Shown here in pieces: positions 32,465 to 41,919 of a DNA stretch of 64,000 nucleotides (positions within the stretch are counted from its first letter, which is position 1; each line of letters begins with the position of its first letter). The stretch spans positions 1 to 64,000 of the forward strand of contig NZ_JAKJIC010000015.1 in assembly GCF_021864535.1 (NCBI RefSeq), given 5' to 3'. A program made the translations under genes and the position numbers. Source of the stretch: Oryzibacter oryziterrae. Its GTDB lineage: Bacteria; Pseudomonadota; Alphaproteobacteria; Rhizobiales; Pleomorphomonadaceae. Under the pieces are notes generated by a model. It saw only the letters and a list, made by a program, of their open reading frames with translations. It was not told where the DNA came from and did no database searches.

Positions 32465-32498
32465 CTTCGTCGCGGATGCCTTTGCCGCTTGTCTGCCG

Positions 32499-33845
32499 TC
32501 AGCCCAGCACCTCCGTGAGGCCGGCGACCAGGGCGGCACGATCCTCGTCGGTGGTCACCTCGGTGGAAGCGAGCACGATCAGGTCGTCGAGGCCGGTCTG
32601 GCGCGGTTCGATGCGGCGGACGGGGACGCCGGCGAGGATGCCCCTGGCAGCGAGTTTTTCCACCACGTCGACGGCGTTGGCCTTCACGCGGATGGTGAAC
32701 TCGTTGAAGAAGGTCGGGCTCAGCACCTCGACGCCGGGGACGGCTTTGAGCTGATTGCGCAGCTTGACCGCGTGGGCGTGGTTGACGCGGGCGAGCTCGG
32801 TCAATCCGGTCTGGCCGAGCAGGCTCAGGTGGATCGAGAAAGCCAGCGAGCAGAGGCCTGCGTTGGTGCAGATGTTGGAGGTGGCCTTCTCGCGGCGGAT
32901 GTGCTGCTCGCGGGTCGACAGCGTCAGCACGTAGGAGCGCTTGCCGTCGGCGTCGACGCTCTCGCCGCAGAGGCGGCCGGGCATCTGGCGGATAAACTTG
33001 GCGCGCGTGGCGAACAGGCCGACATAGGGGCCGCCGAAGCTCAGCGGGTTGCCGAGCGACTGGCCCTCGCCGACGACGATGTCGGCGCCTTGCGTGCCGG
33101 GCGGCTCGATGAGGCCGAGCGAGACGACCTCGGTGAAGGAGGCGATCAGCAGCGCGCCGACGGCATGGGCCTTCTCGGCGATCGGCTTCAAGTCGATGAG
33201 GTGGCCGTAGAAGGACGGCGACTGCACCACGACGCAGGAGGTGGTTTCGTCGATGCGCGCGAGGATGTCCTCGGTGCCACACGGATCGGCCGGCAGGGCT
33301 TCCACCTCGTGGCCGGGGAACCTGGTGACCGTCTCGACCACGCCGCGATAGTGCGGGTGGACGCCGCCCGACAGCACCGCCTTGTTGCGGCGGGTGATGC
33401 GGTGGGCCATCAGCACGGCTTCGGCAAGACCAGTGGAGCCGTCATACATGGAGGCGTTGGCCACTTCCATGCCGGTGAGGCGGGCGACCTGGGTCTGGAA
33501 CTCGAAGAGAACCTGCAGCGTGCCCTGGGCGATTTCCGGCTGATAGGGCGTGTAGCTGGTCAGAAACTCCGACCGCTGGATCAGGTGGTCGACAGTGGCG
33601 GGCACATGGTGCTTGTAGGCACCGGCGCCGACGAAGAAGGGCACCGAGGAGGCCGCGGTGTTCCTGGCCGCCATGGCGGTGAGGCGGCGGGAAACGGCGA
33701 TCTCGCTCTGACGGTTCGGCAGCTTGGGCTGGGACTTCAGCAGCTTGTCGGCGGGGATATCGGCGAACAGGGCATCGACCGTGTCGACCCCGATCGCCCC
33801 GAGCATGGCAGCCCGGTCGGCATCGGAAAGGGGAAGGTAGCGCAT
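32499..33845 (-). CDS. gcvPA: Glycine dehydrogenase (decarboxylating) subunit 1
   Basis: The 448-residue chain is the N-terminal half of the split P-protein, with the family marks MRYLPLSDADRAAML at the start, FVGAGAYKHHVPA, TPYQPEIAQGTLQVLFEFQT and YDGSTGLAEAV. It pairs with GcvPB to form the active alpha2beta2 enzyme. I chose the ATG at 33845, matching the usual N-terminus; an earlier in-frame start would read through a repeat. Family D copy 3 sits just upstream, between it and gcvH. Confidence 0.96.
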   Translation of the reverse strand: MRYLPLSDADRAAMLGAIGVDTVDALFADIPADKLLKSQPKLPNRQSEIAVSRRLTAMAARNTAASSVPFFVGAGAYKHHVPATVDHLIQRSEFLTSYTPYQPEIAQGTLQVLFEFQTQVARLTGMEVANASMYDGSTGLAEAVLMAHRITRRNKAVLSGGVHPHYRGVVETVTRFPGHEVEALPADPCGTEDILARIDETTSCVVVQSPSFYGHLIDLKPIAEKAHAVGALLIASFTEVVSLGLIEPPGTQGADIVVGEGQSLGNPLSFGGPYVGLFATRAKFIRQMPGRLCGESVDADGKRSYVLTLSTREQHIRREKATSNICTNAGLCSLAFSIHLSLLGQTGLTELARVNHAHAVKLRNQLKAVPGVEVLSPTFFNEFTIRVKANAVDVVEKLAARGILAGVPVRRIEPRQTGLDDLIVLASTEVTTDEDRAALVAGLTEVLG

Positions 33846-33883
33846 GGGGGGATGGCTCCGTGGGGCTTGGTCATGGCCGGTTT

Positions 33884-34022
33884 CACCCCCCTCTCCAACT
33901 CTCCCCCTCAAGGGGGGAGAGAGCGCCGCGCGGTTCCAAACAAAACCGAGCGACGTGAAAGCTCAGCCGAGGACACCGCACCCTCTCTCCCCCCTTGAGG
34001 GGGAGAGTTGGAGAGGGGGGTG
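33884..34022. repeat. REPIN-like repeat, family D, copy 3
   Basis: This 139-base element has perfect 40-base terminal inverted repeats starting CACCCCCCTCTCCAACTC, each containing CTCTCCCCCTCAAGGGGGGAGAG. It lies between gcvH and gcvPA, so a transcript of the operon would fold a long double hairpin here. Confidence 0.85.
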
Positions 34023-34070
34023 CCCCGCGCTTTCAGAAGGTGACCGCAAAGACCAAATCTTCAAATCACA

Positions 34071-34442
34071 TCAATGGCTGGCGACGAAGGCCTGGTAGGC
34101 GGCTTCGTCCATCAGGCCTTCGAGTTCGGCGGGGTTCGACAGCTCGATCTCGCAGAACCAGCCGGCGCCTTCCGGGTCCTCGTTGATGATGGCCGGGTTG
34201 TCGGCGAGCTTGTCGTTGCTCTTCACGACCGTGCCGGTGACGGGCGAATAGACCTCGCTCGCGGCCTTGACGCTCTCGACGACGCCGGCTTCGGCGCCCT
34301 TGGCGAGCTTGCGGCCGACTTCCGGGGCTTCGGCGTAGACGACGTCGCCAAGGGCGGACTGGGCGTGGTCGGTGATGCCGAGCGTGGCAATGTTGCCGTT
34401 GACGACGATCCACTCATGATCTTCGGTGAAATACTTGGTCAT
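34071..34442 (-). CDS. gcvH: Glycine cleavage system H protein
   Basis: The 123-residue lipoyl carrier shuttles the aminomethyl intermediate between GcvP, GcvT and lipoamide dehydrogenase. The lipoylated residue is Lys59 in VVESVKAASEVYSP; DHEWI near the N-terminus and GWFCEIELSNPAELEGLMDEAAY near the C-terminus are family marks. It is 24 bases downstream of gcvT. Confidence 0.97.
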   Translation of the reverse strand: MTKYFTEDHEWIVVNGNIATLGITDHAQSALGDVVYAEAPEVGRKLAKGAEAGVVESVKAASEVYSPVTGTVVKSNDKLADNPAIINEDPEGAGWFCEIELSNPAELEGLMDEAAYQAFVASH

Positions 34443-34466
34443 GGTACTGTTCCGTCCTCTCTGGAG

Positions 34467-35624
34467 TTATTTGGAAGCGCGGTAGAAGCGCGCGGGAACG
34501 AAGGGAAGCGAGACGATTTCGGCGGGCATGGACTTGCCGCGCACCACAAGCTGCACCGCCGTGCCGGCAGCGGCATGGGCGGTGGTGACATAGCCCATGG
34601 CGACGGGGCCGCCGACCGTGGGGCCGAAGCCACCGGAGGTGATCACGCCGATGGCGTTGCCGGCGGCGTCGAGGATTTCAGTGCCGTCACGCGCCGGGGC
34701 CTTGCCCTCGGGACGGATGCCGACGCGCTTGCGGGCGACGCCGTCGCGGATCTGCGCCTGCAGGATGGCCGCACCGGGGAATCCGCCCGCTTCGCGGCGG
34801 CGCTTCTGGATCGACCAGATCAGTCCGGCCTCGATGGGCGTGGTGGTGGTGTCGATGTCGTGGCCGTAGAGGCAGAGACCGCCTTCGAGGCGCAGGGAAT
34901 CGCGGGCGCCGAGGCCGATGGGCTTCACATCCGCGTCGGCCAGCAGCGCGGCCCAGAGGGCGGCGACGTCGGCGTTGGCAACGGAAATCTCGTAGCCGTC
35001 CTCACCGGTATAGCCGGAGCGGGAGACGTGAACGTCGAGGCCGGCGAGACGGGCCGGGCCAGCGTTCATGAAGTCCCAGGCGGCGACATCGGCGCCGAGG
35101 CGGACCATGACGTCGGCAGCCTTGGGGCCCTGCAGCGCCAGAAGCGCGCGATCGGTGAGGATGTCGAGCGTGACGCCTGCCGGCAGGCGGGCGGCGATAT
35201 GGGCGTAGTCGGCGTCCTTGCAAGCGGCGTTGACCACCAGGAACAGCCGGCCATCGAGCGCCGGATCGGCGGGCCGGCTGACCATCAGATCGTCGAGGAT
35301 GCCGCCGGCGTCGTTGAGGAGCTGCGAGTAGCGCTGCTTGCCTGGCGCGAGATTGAGGATATCGGCGGGGATCAGCGCTTCGAGGGCGCCGGCGGTGGTG
35401 GCGTGATCGGGACCGATCAGCCAAGCCTGGCCCATGTGCGAGACGTCGAACAGGCCGGCGGCGGCGCGGGTGTGATTGTGCTCGGCGATGATGCCGTCAT
35501 ATTGCACGGGCATCAGATAGCCGGCAAAGGGAACCATGCGAGCGCCGAGCGCCACGTGCGCGTCATAGAGAGGGGTCTTCAAGGGAGGCGCATCAGCGCC
35601 ATCAGCAGTGACGGGGGATGTCAT
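34467..35624 (-). CDS. gcvT: Aminomethyltransferase (glycine cleavage T protein)
   Basis: The 385-residue protein transfers the methylene group from GcvH-bound aminomethyl-lipoate to tetrahydrofolate and releases ammonia. Marks are LYDAHVALGARMVPFAGYLMPVQY, GLFDVSHMGQ, SRSGYTGEDGYEI and the C-terminal GYVTTAHA. It is the first gene of gcvT-H-PA-PB and follows a tandem glycine riboswitch, which should raise its expression when glycine is plentiful. Confidence 0.96.
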   Translation of the reverse strand: MTSPVTADGADAPPLKTPLYDAHVALGARMVPFAGYLMPVQYDGIIAEHNHTRAAAGLFDVSHMGQAWLIGPDHATTAGALEALIPADILNLAPGKQRYSQLLNDAGGILDDLMVSRPADPALDGRLFLVVNAACKDADYAHIAARLPAGVTLDILTDRALLALQGPKAADVMVRLGADVAAWDFMNAGPARLAGLDVHVSRSGYTGEDGYEISVANADVAALWAALLADADVKPIGLGARDSLRLEGGLCLYGHDIDTTTTPIEAGLIWSIQKRRREAGGFPGAAILQAQIRDGVARKRVGIRPEGKAPARDGTEILDAAGNAIGVITSGGFGPTVGGPVAMGYVTTAHAAAGTAVQLVVRGKSMPAEIVSLPFVPARFYRASK

Positions 35625-35676
35625 GCAGGTGCTCCGGTTCGACAGTGGGCGGAGAACCGGTGTCCCGGTTTGTCCG

Positions 35677-35868
35677 CGCCCCCTCTGTCACGAAACCTGA
35701 GAGATTTCCCCGGAGAGCCCGGGTTACTCCTTCGGTGAGATCCAAGGCCTCAGCCTCGATCTGCTTTCCAGAGCGTCGTCCGTTGCAAGCGGTCCTTGAG
35801 CCTGAGAGTTTCCGGGGCGGTTGCTCCTTCGGCGTCGACGGATACCCTCCGCCGATCTCTCCCGCACA
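35677..35868 (-). ncRNA. Tandem glycine riboswitch
   Basis: Read on the minus strand, two aptamers occur in series: CGGGAGAGA...CGCCGAAGGAGCAA...CTCTCAGGC, then CTCTGGAAAGC...CACCGAAGGAGTAA...TCTCTCAGG, ending in GACAGAGGGGG. These are the conserved elements of the glycine riboswitch (gcvT motif). It ends about 50 bases before the gcvT start codon. Glycine binding should turn the operon on, as in other glycine riboswitches of this type. Confidence 0.95.
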
Positions 35869-36072
35869 ACGTCCGTTTCCCTCGTTCAACAGGCTGAACC
35901 GATTGGCAAATCGGAAAGGCCGATCATCAACGACGGAATCGGGCCCGGTCACGACAGTCCCGAGCCGCGGGCACCATGTCCGAAACGGCCGGAGATTTCA
36001 ATATGGCCGGCGAGGAAAGCGACAAATTTCCCTAATGAAACGGACAAGCGGGGCGAAAAGCGGCAGACAAGC

Positions 36073-36105
36073 AAAAAGGCCCCGGTCGGAGAACCTGGGC
36101 CTTTT
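36073..36105 (-). terminator. Terminator of the lipoprotein gene
   Basis: On the minus strand AAAGGCCCAGG...CCGGGGCCTTTTT forms a stem with a T tract, about 25 bases after the lipoprotein stop codon. The region 35870-36072 should also carry the gcv promoter; nothing else was seen there. Confidence 0.75.
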
Positions 36106-36128
36106 GTGCAACTGGGACAGCGGGACGC

Positions 36129-36713
36129 TTACTTCTTGCCGCTCTCGTCGAAGCCGACATACAAGACGAAGTTGCCCTGCGACTTGTCAGCGGGGACGAC
36201 GACGCCATCGGTGATGCTGTTCCACTCGGTGGACGCCTGACCGGCGGGAATGGTGGCGGCGATCTTGAAGAGCTGGGAATAGAGCACTTCATCCCCATTG
36301 CGCACCACGACGAGGCGCAGCGGCAAGGTGGCCGAGCCGGTGCCGCCCTTGGGGCCGGCCAGCATACGACCGAAGACGCCGACCTTGATGGTGGTAGCGC
36401 CGCTGATGGGGTCGGTGTGGCATTCGCGGGCGAACTTGTTGATGGACGCCTGGAAGCGGATGATGGCGCCGTCGACCGGCTTGCCCTTGTCGAAGATCTG
36501 CATCAGCTGCGTGCCGTCACGCACCTGGATCTGCGGGCAGACTGCAACCGCGGCAAACTTCTGGACATTCTGTTGAGCAACGCCAGCCGTCTGCCCAGCC
36601 GTGAGGATCGTGCCCGGATTGACATCGCCCAACCCGACCGACGAACAGCCCGCAGCAGCCAAGGCCAGCGCCAGCACCGCTCCGCGCATAAAACGCAACT
36701 CGTTCCACATCAT
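36129..36713 (-). CDS. Putative lipoprotein, 194 residues
   Basis: I do not recognise the family. A lipobox, LALAAAGC-SS (Cys at about residue 23), follows a hydrophobic stretch, so the protein should be lipidated and anchored to a membrane facing the periplasm. The mature part is beta-rich (VGVFGRMLAGPKGG, LPLRLVVVRNGDEVLYSQLFK) with two further cysteines. GGAGG lies ten bases before the ATG at 36713; ATGs one and eight codons later are possible. A terminator follows directly. Confidence 0.8.
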   Translation of the reverse strand: MMWNELRFMRGAVLALALAAAGCSSVGLGDVNPGTILTAGQTAGVAQQNVQKFAAVAVCPQIQVRDGTQLMQIFDKGKPVDGAIIRFQASINKFARECHTDPISGATTIKVGVFGRMLAGPKGGTGSATLPLRLVVVRNGDEVLYSQLFKIAATIPAGQASTEWNSITDGVVVPADKSQGNFVLYVGFDESGKK

Positions 36714-36805
36714 GCGAGACGCACCTCCGTTGGCAGCTTCCTTAGCACGCGCTGACGGGCTTGGCGACTCCGGCGAGGGCGGGATTCACCACGGGAAGAT
36801 GGAGA

Positions 36806-37825
36806 TCAGTTGGCCAGCGTCCAGTTGAGGATCCTGGCGGTAGTGTTGCTGGGTCGATAGGTGATGATGCCGTTACCGGACTCATCCACTGACATGGTGG
36901 CCAGCTGGGCTCGGGAGGACGTGCGCTCGATGGTTGCAGTAAAGGCGCTACCCCAGGAAGATGTAGCCGTGAAGGTCAGGTCGTTGGGCTTGTCCACGAG
37001 ATTCCAGCCGGAGTCGGTAGCGGTGAGAGTTGAATGCGACACAGGCGTCGACGCGCCCTTGAGCACGACGGAAGGAACCGATCGCCCCAAGCCCACATTC
37101 AAGGCCCTTTCTGACTGAGAGGATCGAAAATCCCCCGACAAAAGCCCATGCGAAGAAGGAGATTCCAACTTGAACGACAGAACCGTTCCAAGATTTTTCC
37201 CGATAGTGTCGAGATCCTGAGCTGCGCCCAAGGCACACACGATTGGTTTGCGGTCGTTTTCAATAAAAGCGCCGCTCCAGTCGCAACTCAGAGCCAGAGT
37301 CTCATTTGTGGTAGAGGTAATGAACTTGGCGGTGGCAGTCTGAGTGAACTTGGCCTTTGGCTCATTTGTATTGAAAGCACCAGACAAGCTGAGTGTGCCG
37401 CCGAAAGCTCCTTTGCTGCCATAAAACTTGGCGGACAGAACGACGTTAGCGGAAACCATGTCTCCGCTTCCAGCACGCGAAACAACCGAGTTTGCAACGA
37501 TGTCCTTCACCTTGCAGGACTGATCACGGTAGATCGTGAAGGACTTGTGGAGCCCGCGGGGCAAAGATCCCTTTACTGACTGCACCCTGTAGCTTCGGGC
37601 CAACTCCCCGCCGAAGAGAGTGCACTTCGTATCTTTGGAGGGAAGCGCCATTGACAACAGGTACATCAGGTTCACATGCAGCATCGGTTGCAGCCCCTGC
37701 TGGGCGAGGGCGCGCACCTGCTGGGCGGTGGATGCGGCTGCGACGGTGTCGGCCTTGGCGAAGCCGCCGGCCAGCGAGACGGAGGTGGCGAGGGCAATGC
37801 CGATCAGGCGGCTCGAAAGACGCAT
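36806..37825 (-). CDS. Secreted protein, tandem paralogue A
   Basis: This 339-residue exported protein has a signal peptide (about 1-27, SLAGGFAKADT) and a short helix with QVRALAQQGLQPML. The mature part is beta-rich with four cysteines (DTKC, DQSCK, ALSCDW, PIVCALG) at the same places as in paralogue B, suggesting two disulfides, and a C-terminal RTSSRAQLATMSVDESGNG segment. The family is not recognised. I chose the ATG at 37825, with GGAG six bases upstream. It converges with no gene; its 3' flank is duplicated after paralogue B. Confidence 0.85.
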   Translation of the reverse strand: MRLSSRLIGIALATSVSLAGGFAKADTVAAASTAQQVRALAQQGLQPMLHVNLMYLLSMALPSKDTKCTLFGGELARSYRVQSVKGSLPRGLHKSFTIYRDQSCKVKDIVANSVVSRAGSGDMVSANVVLSAKFYGSKGAFGGTLSLSGAFNTNEPKAKFTQTATAKFITSTTNETLALSCDWSGAFIENDRKPIVCALGAAQDLDTIGKNLGTVLSFKLESPSSHGLLSGDFRSSQSERALNVGLGRSVPSVVLKGASTPVSHSTLTATDSGWNLVDKPNDLTFTATSSWGSAFTATIERTSSRAQLATMSVDESGNGIITYRPSNTTARILNWTLAN

Positions 37826-38030
37826 CGCAGGCTCCACAAAAAACATCAATATAACCGGTGATTGCTGAGATAACCGTCAATTTTGCAAGCGTCAATCGGG
37901 GCGTCTCGTTACCGGACAGGAAAGTGGCCAGTTCCGATTACGCTGGGGGATGCACAGCTTGACGTGACCACCGTCGCCGGGTGGGCAATGACGGTGGTGT
38001 CTTGCTGTCCCGCTGAAAGTCGCGCCCGAT

Positions 38031-38133
38031 TGATGACATCGGGGCAAGGACTTGTCTTGCAGCCAATCCGGCGAAGGGCCGAAGCTGTAACCAGACCGAA
38101 CGTCAAGATCCTGTTGAGCGTGCCGGTCGGTGC
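38031..38133 (+). pseudogene. Decayed copy of the ispH promoter and first codons
   Basis: CATCGGGGCAAGGACTT...GCCGAAGCTGTAACCAGACC and AAGATCCTGTTGAGCGTGCC match the sequence just upstream of and into ispH, 1385 bases away. The GTG start has become GTA (38087-38089) and the match ends after about 15 codons. It marks the junction of the tandem duplication and cannot encode an enzyme. Confidence 0.8.
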
Positions 38134-38190
38134 GAGCCGACGGGCTTGGCGACTCCGGCGACAGCGGGATTCACCACGGGGAAGTGGAGA

Positions 38191-39207
38191 TCAGTTGGTC
38201 AGCGTCCAGAACACGATCTTGGTGGAGGTGCCGCGCGGAAGGTAGGTGATGGTGCCGTTGCCCGCCGGATCAATAGACATTGTGGCCAGCTTGGCTCCGG
38301 ACGAGGTCCTGCTGATAGTGGCTGTGATGGCACCGGTCGACGACGCCACTGCCCTGAATGAGGTGTTGTTGGACTTGTCGGTGAGTTTCCAACCGTTGCC
38401 GGTGAGGGCAAATGTGGAATGCGACAGGGGTGTTGACGCGCCCTTCAGCACCACAGACGGAACCTTCGCTCCGAGCCCGACGGTCAGTGAGCTGCCGGAC
38501 AGCACAGACTTGAAGTCACCGGACAGGAAGCCGATCGACGTTGGCGCGGTCATTTTCAGCGACACAACCGATCCGACGTTCTTTCCAATACCGTCGAGGT
38601 CCTGAGCGCTTCCCCAGGAGCATACGAGCGGCTCGTCACCTTGAGTCACATAATAGTCACTCCAGTCGCAGCTGACTGCCAGCGTCTCGGTCGTGGTCGC
38701 GGCAGTGAACTTTCCAGCCGCTGTCTGGGTGTAAGTGCCGGACGAGTCGTTGCTGCCAAAGGCACCGGAGACACTTAGAGTGCCGCCAAAAGCGCCCTTG
38801 TTGTCGTAAACCTTGGCGGATAGCGATACCTTTGCCGTTGACGTGCTTCCGCTCATTGTTTCCGTCGCAACCGAGCTGACAACGAGTGCCTTGGATTTGC
38901 AGGATCGGTCCTGAAAGGTCGTGAAGGTCTGATGCAGACCACTCGAAATGGAACCACTGACTGACTGCACCTTGTAGCTAAAGGGCAACCCTTTGAACGC
39001 ATGGCAGGTCCGATCCTTGTTTGGACCGGCTATTGTCTCAATCAGCATCAGTCGGAGCTGCAGCAGTGGCTGCAGCCCCTGCTGGGCGAGGGCGCGGACC
39101 TGCTCGGCGGTGGTCGTGGCTGCGACGGTGTCGGCCTTGGCGAAGCCGCCGGCCAGCGAGACGGACGCGGCGAGAGCAAGGCCGATCAGGCGGTTCGAGA
39201 AACGCAT
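38191..39207 (-). CDS. Secreted protein, tandem paralogue B
   Basis: This 338-residue paralogue of the preceding gene keeps the signal peptide (SLAGGFAKADT), the QVRALAQQGLQPLL helix, the four cysteines (DRTCH, DRSCKSK, AVSCDW, PLVCSW), GAFGGTLS, VPSVVLKGAST and a C-terminal GAKLATMSIDPAGNG. Identity is highest in the signal and in VPSVVLKGASTP-type cores and low in the middle, so the pair has diverged under some constraint. The ATG at 39207 has GGAG six bases upstream. It is divergent from ispH, with about 265 bases between. Function unknown. Confidence 0.85.
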   Translation of the reverse strand: MRFSNRLIGLALAASVSLAGGFAKADTVAATTTAEQVRALAQQGLQPLLQLRLMLIETIAGPNKDRTCHAFKGLPFSYKVQSVSGSISSGLHQTFTTFQDRSCKSKALVVSSVATETMSGSTSTAKVSLSAKVYDNKGAFGGTLSVSGAFGSNDSSGTYTQTAAGKFTAATTTETLAVSCDWSDYYVTQGDEPLVCSWGSAQDLDGIGKNVGSVVSLKMTAPTSIGFLSGDFKSVLSGSSLTVGLGAKVPSVVLKGASTPLSHSTFALTGNGWKLTDKSNNTSFRAVASSTGAITATISRTSSGAKLATMSIDPAGNGTITYLPRGTSTKIVFWTLTN

Positions 39208-39471
39208 CGCAAACTCCATGAACTCAATTGAAGATAACCATTGATTGCGGAGATAGCTGTCAATTTTGCAAGCGTCAATCGGGAGTGTCCCGTTACCGGC
39301 GGGAAAAGCCGGATTTGGTATACTGGTGTGCAGCTGGCGCAACGCTACGTCTGACCACGGGTATTCAAGGCACAACGGCAGCCGAGCCTTGCCCTGGTTG
39401 CTGGACCGGGTGCGCTTGACAAGATCGGGGCAAACACTTCTATTCCGGCCAACCAGCGGAAGGCCGAAGCC

Positions 39472-40431
39472 GTGACCAAGCCGAACCTCAAGATCCTCTT
39501 GTGCGCGCCGCGCGGCTTCTGTGCCGGCGTGGATCGCGCGATCCAGATCGTCGACCTGGCGCTCGAGCGCTTCGGCGCGCCCGTCTATGTGCGCCACGAG
39601 ATCGTGCACAACAAATACGTGGTCGAGGAACTGCGCCGGAAGGGTGCGGTGTTCGTCGAAGAGCTCGATGAGATTCCCGATACCAGGCAGCCCGTCATCT
39701 TCTCGGCCCATGGCGTGGCCAAGGCGGTGCCGGCGGCGGCGACGGCGCGCAACTTCTTCCAGCTGGATGCCACCTGCCCGCTGGTGACCAAGGTGCATCG
39801 CGAGGCGGAAGTGCACCACCGCAAGGGGCGGCACGTGATCCTGATCGGGCACGCCGGCCATCCCGAGGTGATCGGCACCATGGGGCAGTTGCCCGAGGGC
39901 GCCGTGACGCTGATCGAGACCATCGACGACGTGGCCCGGCTCGATTTCGCGCCGGGTACGCCGCTGGCCTATACGACGCAGACGACGCTGTCGGTGGATG
40001 ACACGCGCGCCATCGTCGAGGCGCTGTCGCAGCGCTTCCCGGACGTGGCGCCGCCGCACAAGGAAGACATCTGCTACGCCACCACCAACCGTCAGGCGGC
40101 AGTGCGGGAAGTGGCGCCCAAGGTGGATGCCATGCTGGTGGTGGGCGCGCCCAACTCGTCCAACTCGCAGCGGCTGCGTGAGGTGGCCGCCCGCGAGGGC
40201 TGCGCCCGTGCCGTGCTGATCCAGCGCGCCTCGGACATTGACTGGAGCGAGCTTCAGGGCCTCTCGACGCTCGGCATCACCGCCGGCGCCTCGGCGCCGG
40301 AAGTGCTGGTGGAAGAGGTGATCGACGCCTTTGCCGAGCGCTATACGGTGACGGTGGAATCGGTGCGCACCGCCGACGAGACCGTTGCCTTCAACCTGCC
40401 GCGCGAGTTGCGCGATGACCCGGCGGCCTGA
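39472..40431 (+). CDS. ispH: 4-Hydroxy-3-methylbut-2-enyl diphosphate reductase
   Basis: The 319-residue iron-sulfur enzyme makes IPP and DMAPP in the last step of the MEP isoprenoid pathway. The three cluster cysteines appear in [11 protein letters not shown] (Cys17), [13 protein letters not shown] and [12 protein letters not shown]; the substrate loop [11 protein letters not shown] is intact. The start is GTG at 39472, in line with the family N-terminus ([13 protein letters not shown]). It heads the common alphaproteobacterial order ispH-thrB-rnhA. Its 5' region was copied in the upstream duplication. Confidence 0.96.
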   Translation: MTKPNLKILLCAPRGFCAGVDRAIQIVDLALERFGAPVYVRHEIVHNKYVVEELRRKGAVFVEELDEIPDTRQPVIFSAHGVAKAVPAAATARNFFQLDATCPLVTKVHREAEVHHRKGRHVILIGHAGHPEVIGTMGQLPEGAVTLIETIDDVARLDFAPGTPLAYTTQTTLSVDDTRAIVEALSQRFPDVAPPHKEDICYATTNRQAAVREVAPKVDAMLVVGAPNSSNSQRLREVAAREGCARAVLIQRASDIDWSELQGLSTLGITAGASAPEVLVEEVIDAFAERYTVTVESVRTADETVAFNLPRELRDDPAA

Positions 40432-40465
40432 CCGCCCTCCCTTCAGATTCCGGATCGATCTTGCC

Positions 40466-41446
40466 ATGGCCGTCTATACCGACGTTTCCGACGAAGAGCT
40501 TGCCGACTTTCTCAAAGACTATGACATCGGCACGCTCGTCTCCTGCAAGGGGATCGCGGAAGGGGTCGAGAATTCCAATTTCCTGCTGCGCACGGCCAAG
40601 GGCACCTTCATCCTGACGCTCTACGAGAAGCGGGTGAACGAGGCGGACCTGCCCTTCTTCCTCGGCCTGATGCAGCATCTGGCGGGCGGCGGCATCAATT
40701 GTCCGCAGCCGGTCAAGGCCCGCAACGGCGAGGCGCTCGGCCGCATCGCCGGGCGGCCGGCGACCATCGTCACCTTCCTCGACGGCATGTGGGTGAAGCG
40801 GCCGGCGGTGAGCCACTGCGCGCAGGTGGGCACGGCGCTTGCCGCCCTGCACAAGGCGGGCGAGGGCTTTGCCATCACCCGCGCCAATGCGCTGAGCCTT
40901 GCCGGCTGGCCGCCGCTGTTTGCCGGCAGCCGCGACCGGGCCGACGAGGTGCTGCCGGGCCTCAGCGAGGATATCGAGGCGGAGCTGGCCTTCCTGGCCG
41001 CCAACTGGCCGATGGATCTGCCGTCGGGCGTCATCCACGCCGATCTCTTCCCCGACAATGTGTTCTTCCTCAACAACAAGCTGTCGGGCCTCATCGACTT
41101 CTACTTCGCCTGCAACGACTTCCTGGCCTATGATCTGGCCATCTGCCTCAACGCCTGGTGCTTCGAGATCGACGGCGCCTACAACATGACCAAGGGCCGG
41201 GCGATGCTGACGAGCTACATGCGCGAGCGGCAGCTGACGGACGCCGAACTTGCGGCCCTGCCGATCCTCGCCCGCGGCTCGGCGCTGCGCTTCCTGCTGA
41301 CGCGGCTCTACGACTGGCTGATGACGCCGCCGGGCGCGCTGGTGCGCAAGAAGGATCCGCTCGAGTATCACCGCAAGATGCGATTCCACCGGGCGATATC
41401 GTCGGTGGCCGCCTATGGCCTCGATGCCGAGGATTTCGGCCGATGA
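40466..41446 (+). CDS. thrB: Homoserine kinase (APH-fold type)
   Basis: The 326-residue protein phosphorylates homoserine in threonine synthesis. It belongs to the aminoglycoside-phosphotransferase-like form usual in alphaproteobacteria: [20 protein letters not shown] at the start, [11 protein letters not shown], catalytic loop [13 protein letters not shown] and metal-binding [18 protein letters not shown] chose the ATG at 40466, giving the standard N-terminus. Its stop overlaps the rnhA start (ATGA). Confidence 0.94.
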   Translation: MAVYTDVSDEELADFLKDYDIGTLVSCKGIAEGVENSNFLLRTAKGTFILTLYEKRVNEADLPFFLGLMQHLAGGGINCPQPVKARNGEALGRIAGRPATIVTFLDGMWVKRPAVSHCAQVGTALAALHKAGEGFAITRANALSLAGWPPLFAGSRDRADEVLPGLSEDIEAELAFLAANWPMDLPSGVIHADLFPDNVFFLNNKLSGLIDFYFACNDFLAYDLAICLNAWCFEIDGAYNMTKGRAMLTSYMRERQLTDAELAALPILARGSALRFLLTRLYDWLMTPPGALVRKKDPLEYHRKMRFHRAISSVAAYGLDAEDFGR

Positions 41447-41919
41447 GCGAGGTGGGAGAAAAGCGCGTGACCGTCTACACGGACGGCGCCTGTTCGGGCA
41501 ATCCCGGCCCCGGCGGCTGGGGGGCGATCCTGATTTACGGCGGGCGCGAGAAGGAACTGTGCGGCGGCGAAGCTGATACCACCAACAACCGCATGGAACT
41601 GACGGCGGCCTGTGTGGCGCTTGAGTCCTTGACGCGCCCTTGCGGCGTCGATCTGTGGACCGACAGCCAGTATGTGAAGGGCGGCATCACCGGCTGGATC
41701 TTCGGCTGGAAGCGCAACGGCTGGCGCACCGCCGACAAGAAGGCCGTGAAGAATGCCGACCTGTGGCAGCGCCTTGACGTGGCCGCCGCCAAGCACCAGA
41801 TCGAGTGGCATTGGGTCAAGGGGCATGCCGGCCACGACATGAACGAGCGGGCCGACGCGCTCGCCCGCCAGGGCATGGCTCCGTTCAAACCGGGATACAG
41901 GCCGCCAGATGAACTATAA
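41443..41919 (+). CDS. rnhA: Ribonuclease HI
   Basis: The 158-residue enzyme degrades RNA in RNA-DNA hybrids. Catalytic acidic residues are in [25 protein letters not shown] and [11 protein letters not shown], with the terminal [14 protein letters not shown] aspartate. It overlaps thrB by four bases and the lipid kinase gene by eleven bases, so the three are co-expressed. Confidence 0.96.
   Translation: MSEVGEKRVTVYTDGACSGNPGPGGWGAILIYGGREKELCGGEADTTNNRMELTAACVALESLTRPCGVDLWTDSQYVKGGITGWIFGWKRNGWRTADKKAVKNADLWQRLDVAAAKHQIEWHWVKGHAGHDMNERADALARQGMAPFKPGYRPPDEL

Larger units (their letters stand above)
36750..39515. repeat. Tandem duplication, two copies of about 1385 bp
   Basis: The segment starting GACGGGCTTGGCGACTCCGG near 36750 repeats from about 38137. 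Matching points lie about 1385 bases apart: gene stops (36806, 38191), the upstream GTCAATTTTGCAAGCGTCAATCGG (about 37875, 39257) and the ispH start (38087, 39472). Each copy holds one secreted-protein gene plus the ispH promoter and first codons. The copies have diverged considerably, so the event is old. Confidence 0.85.

Noticed and set aside
38031-38133. A second functional ispH start or a short peptide gene
   Set aside because: The start codon is changed and the match to ispH stops after about 15 codons at the duplication junction.
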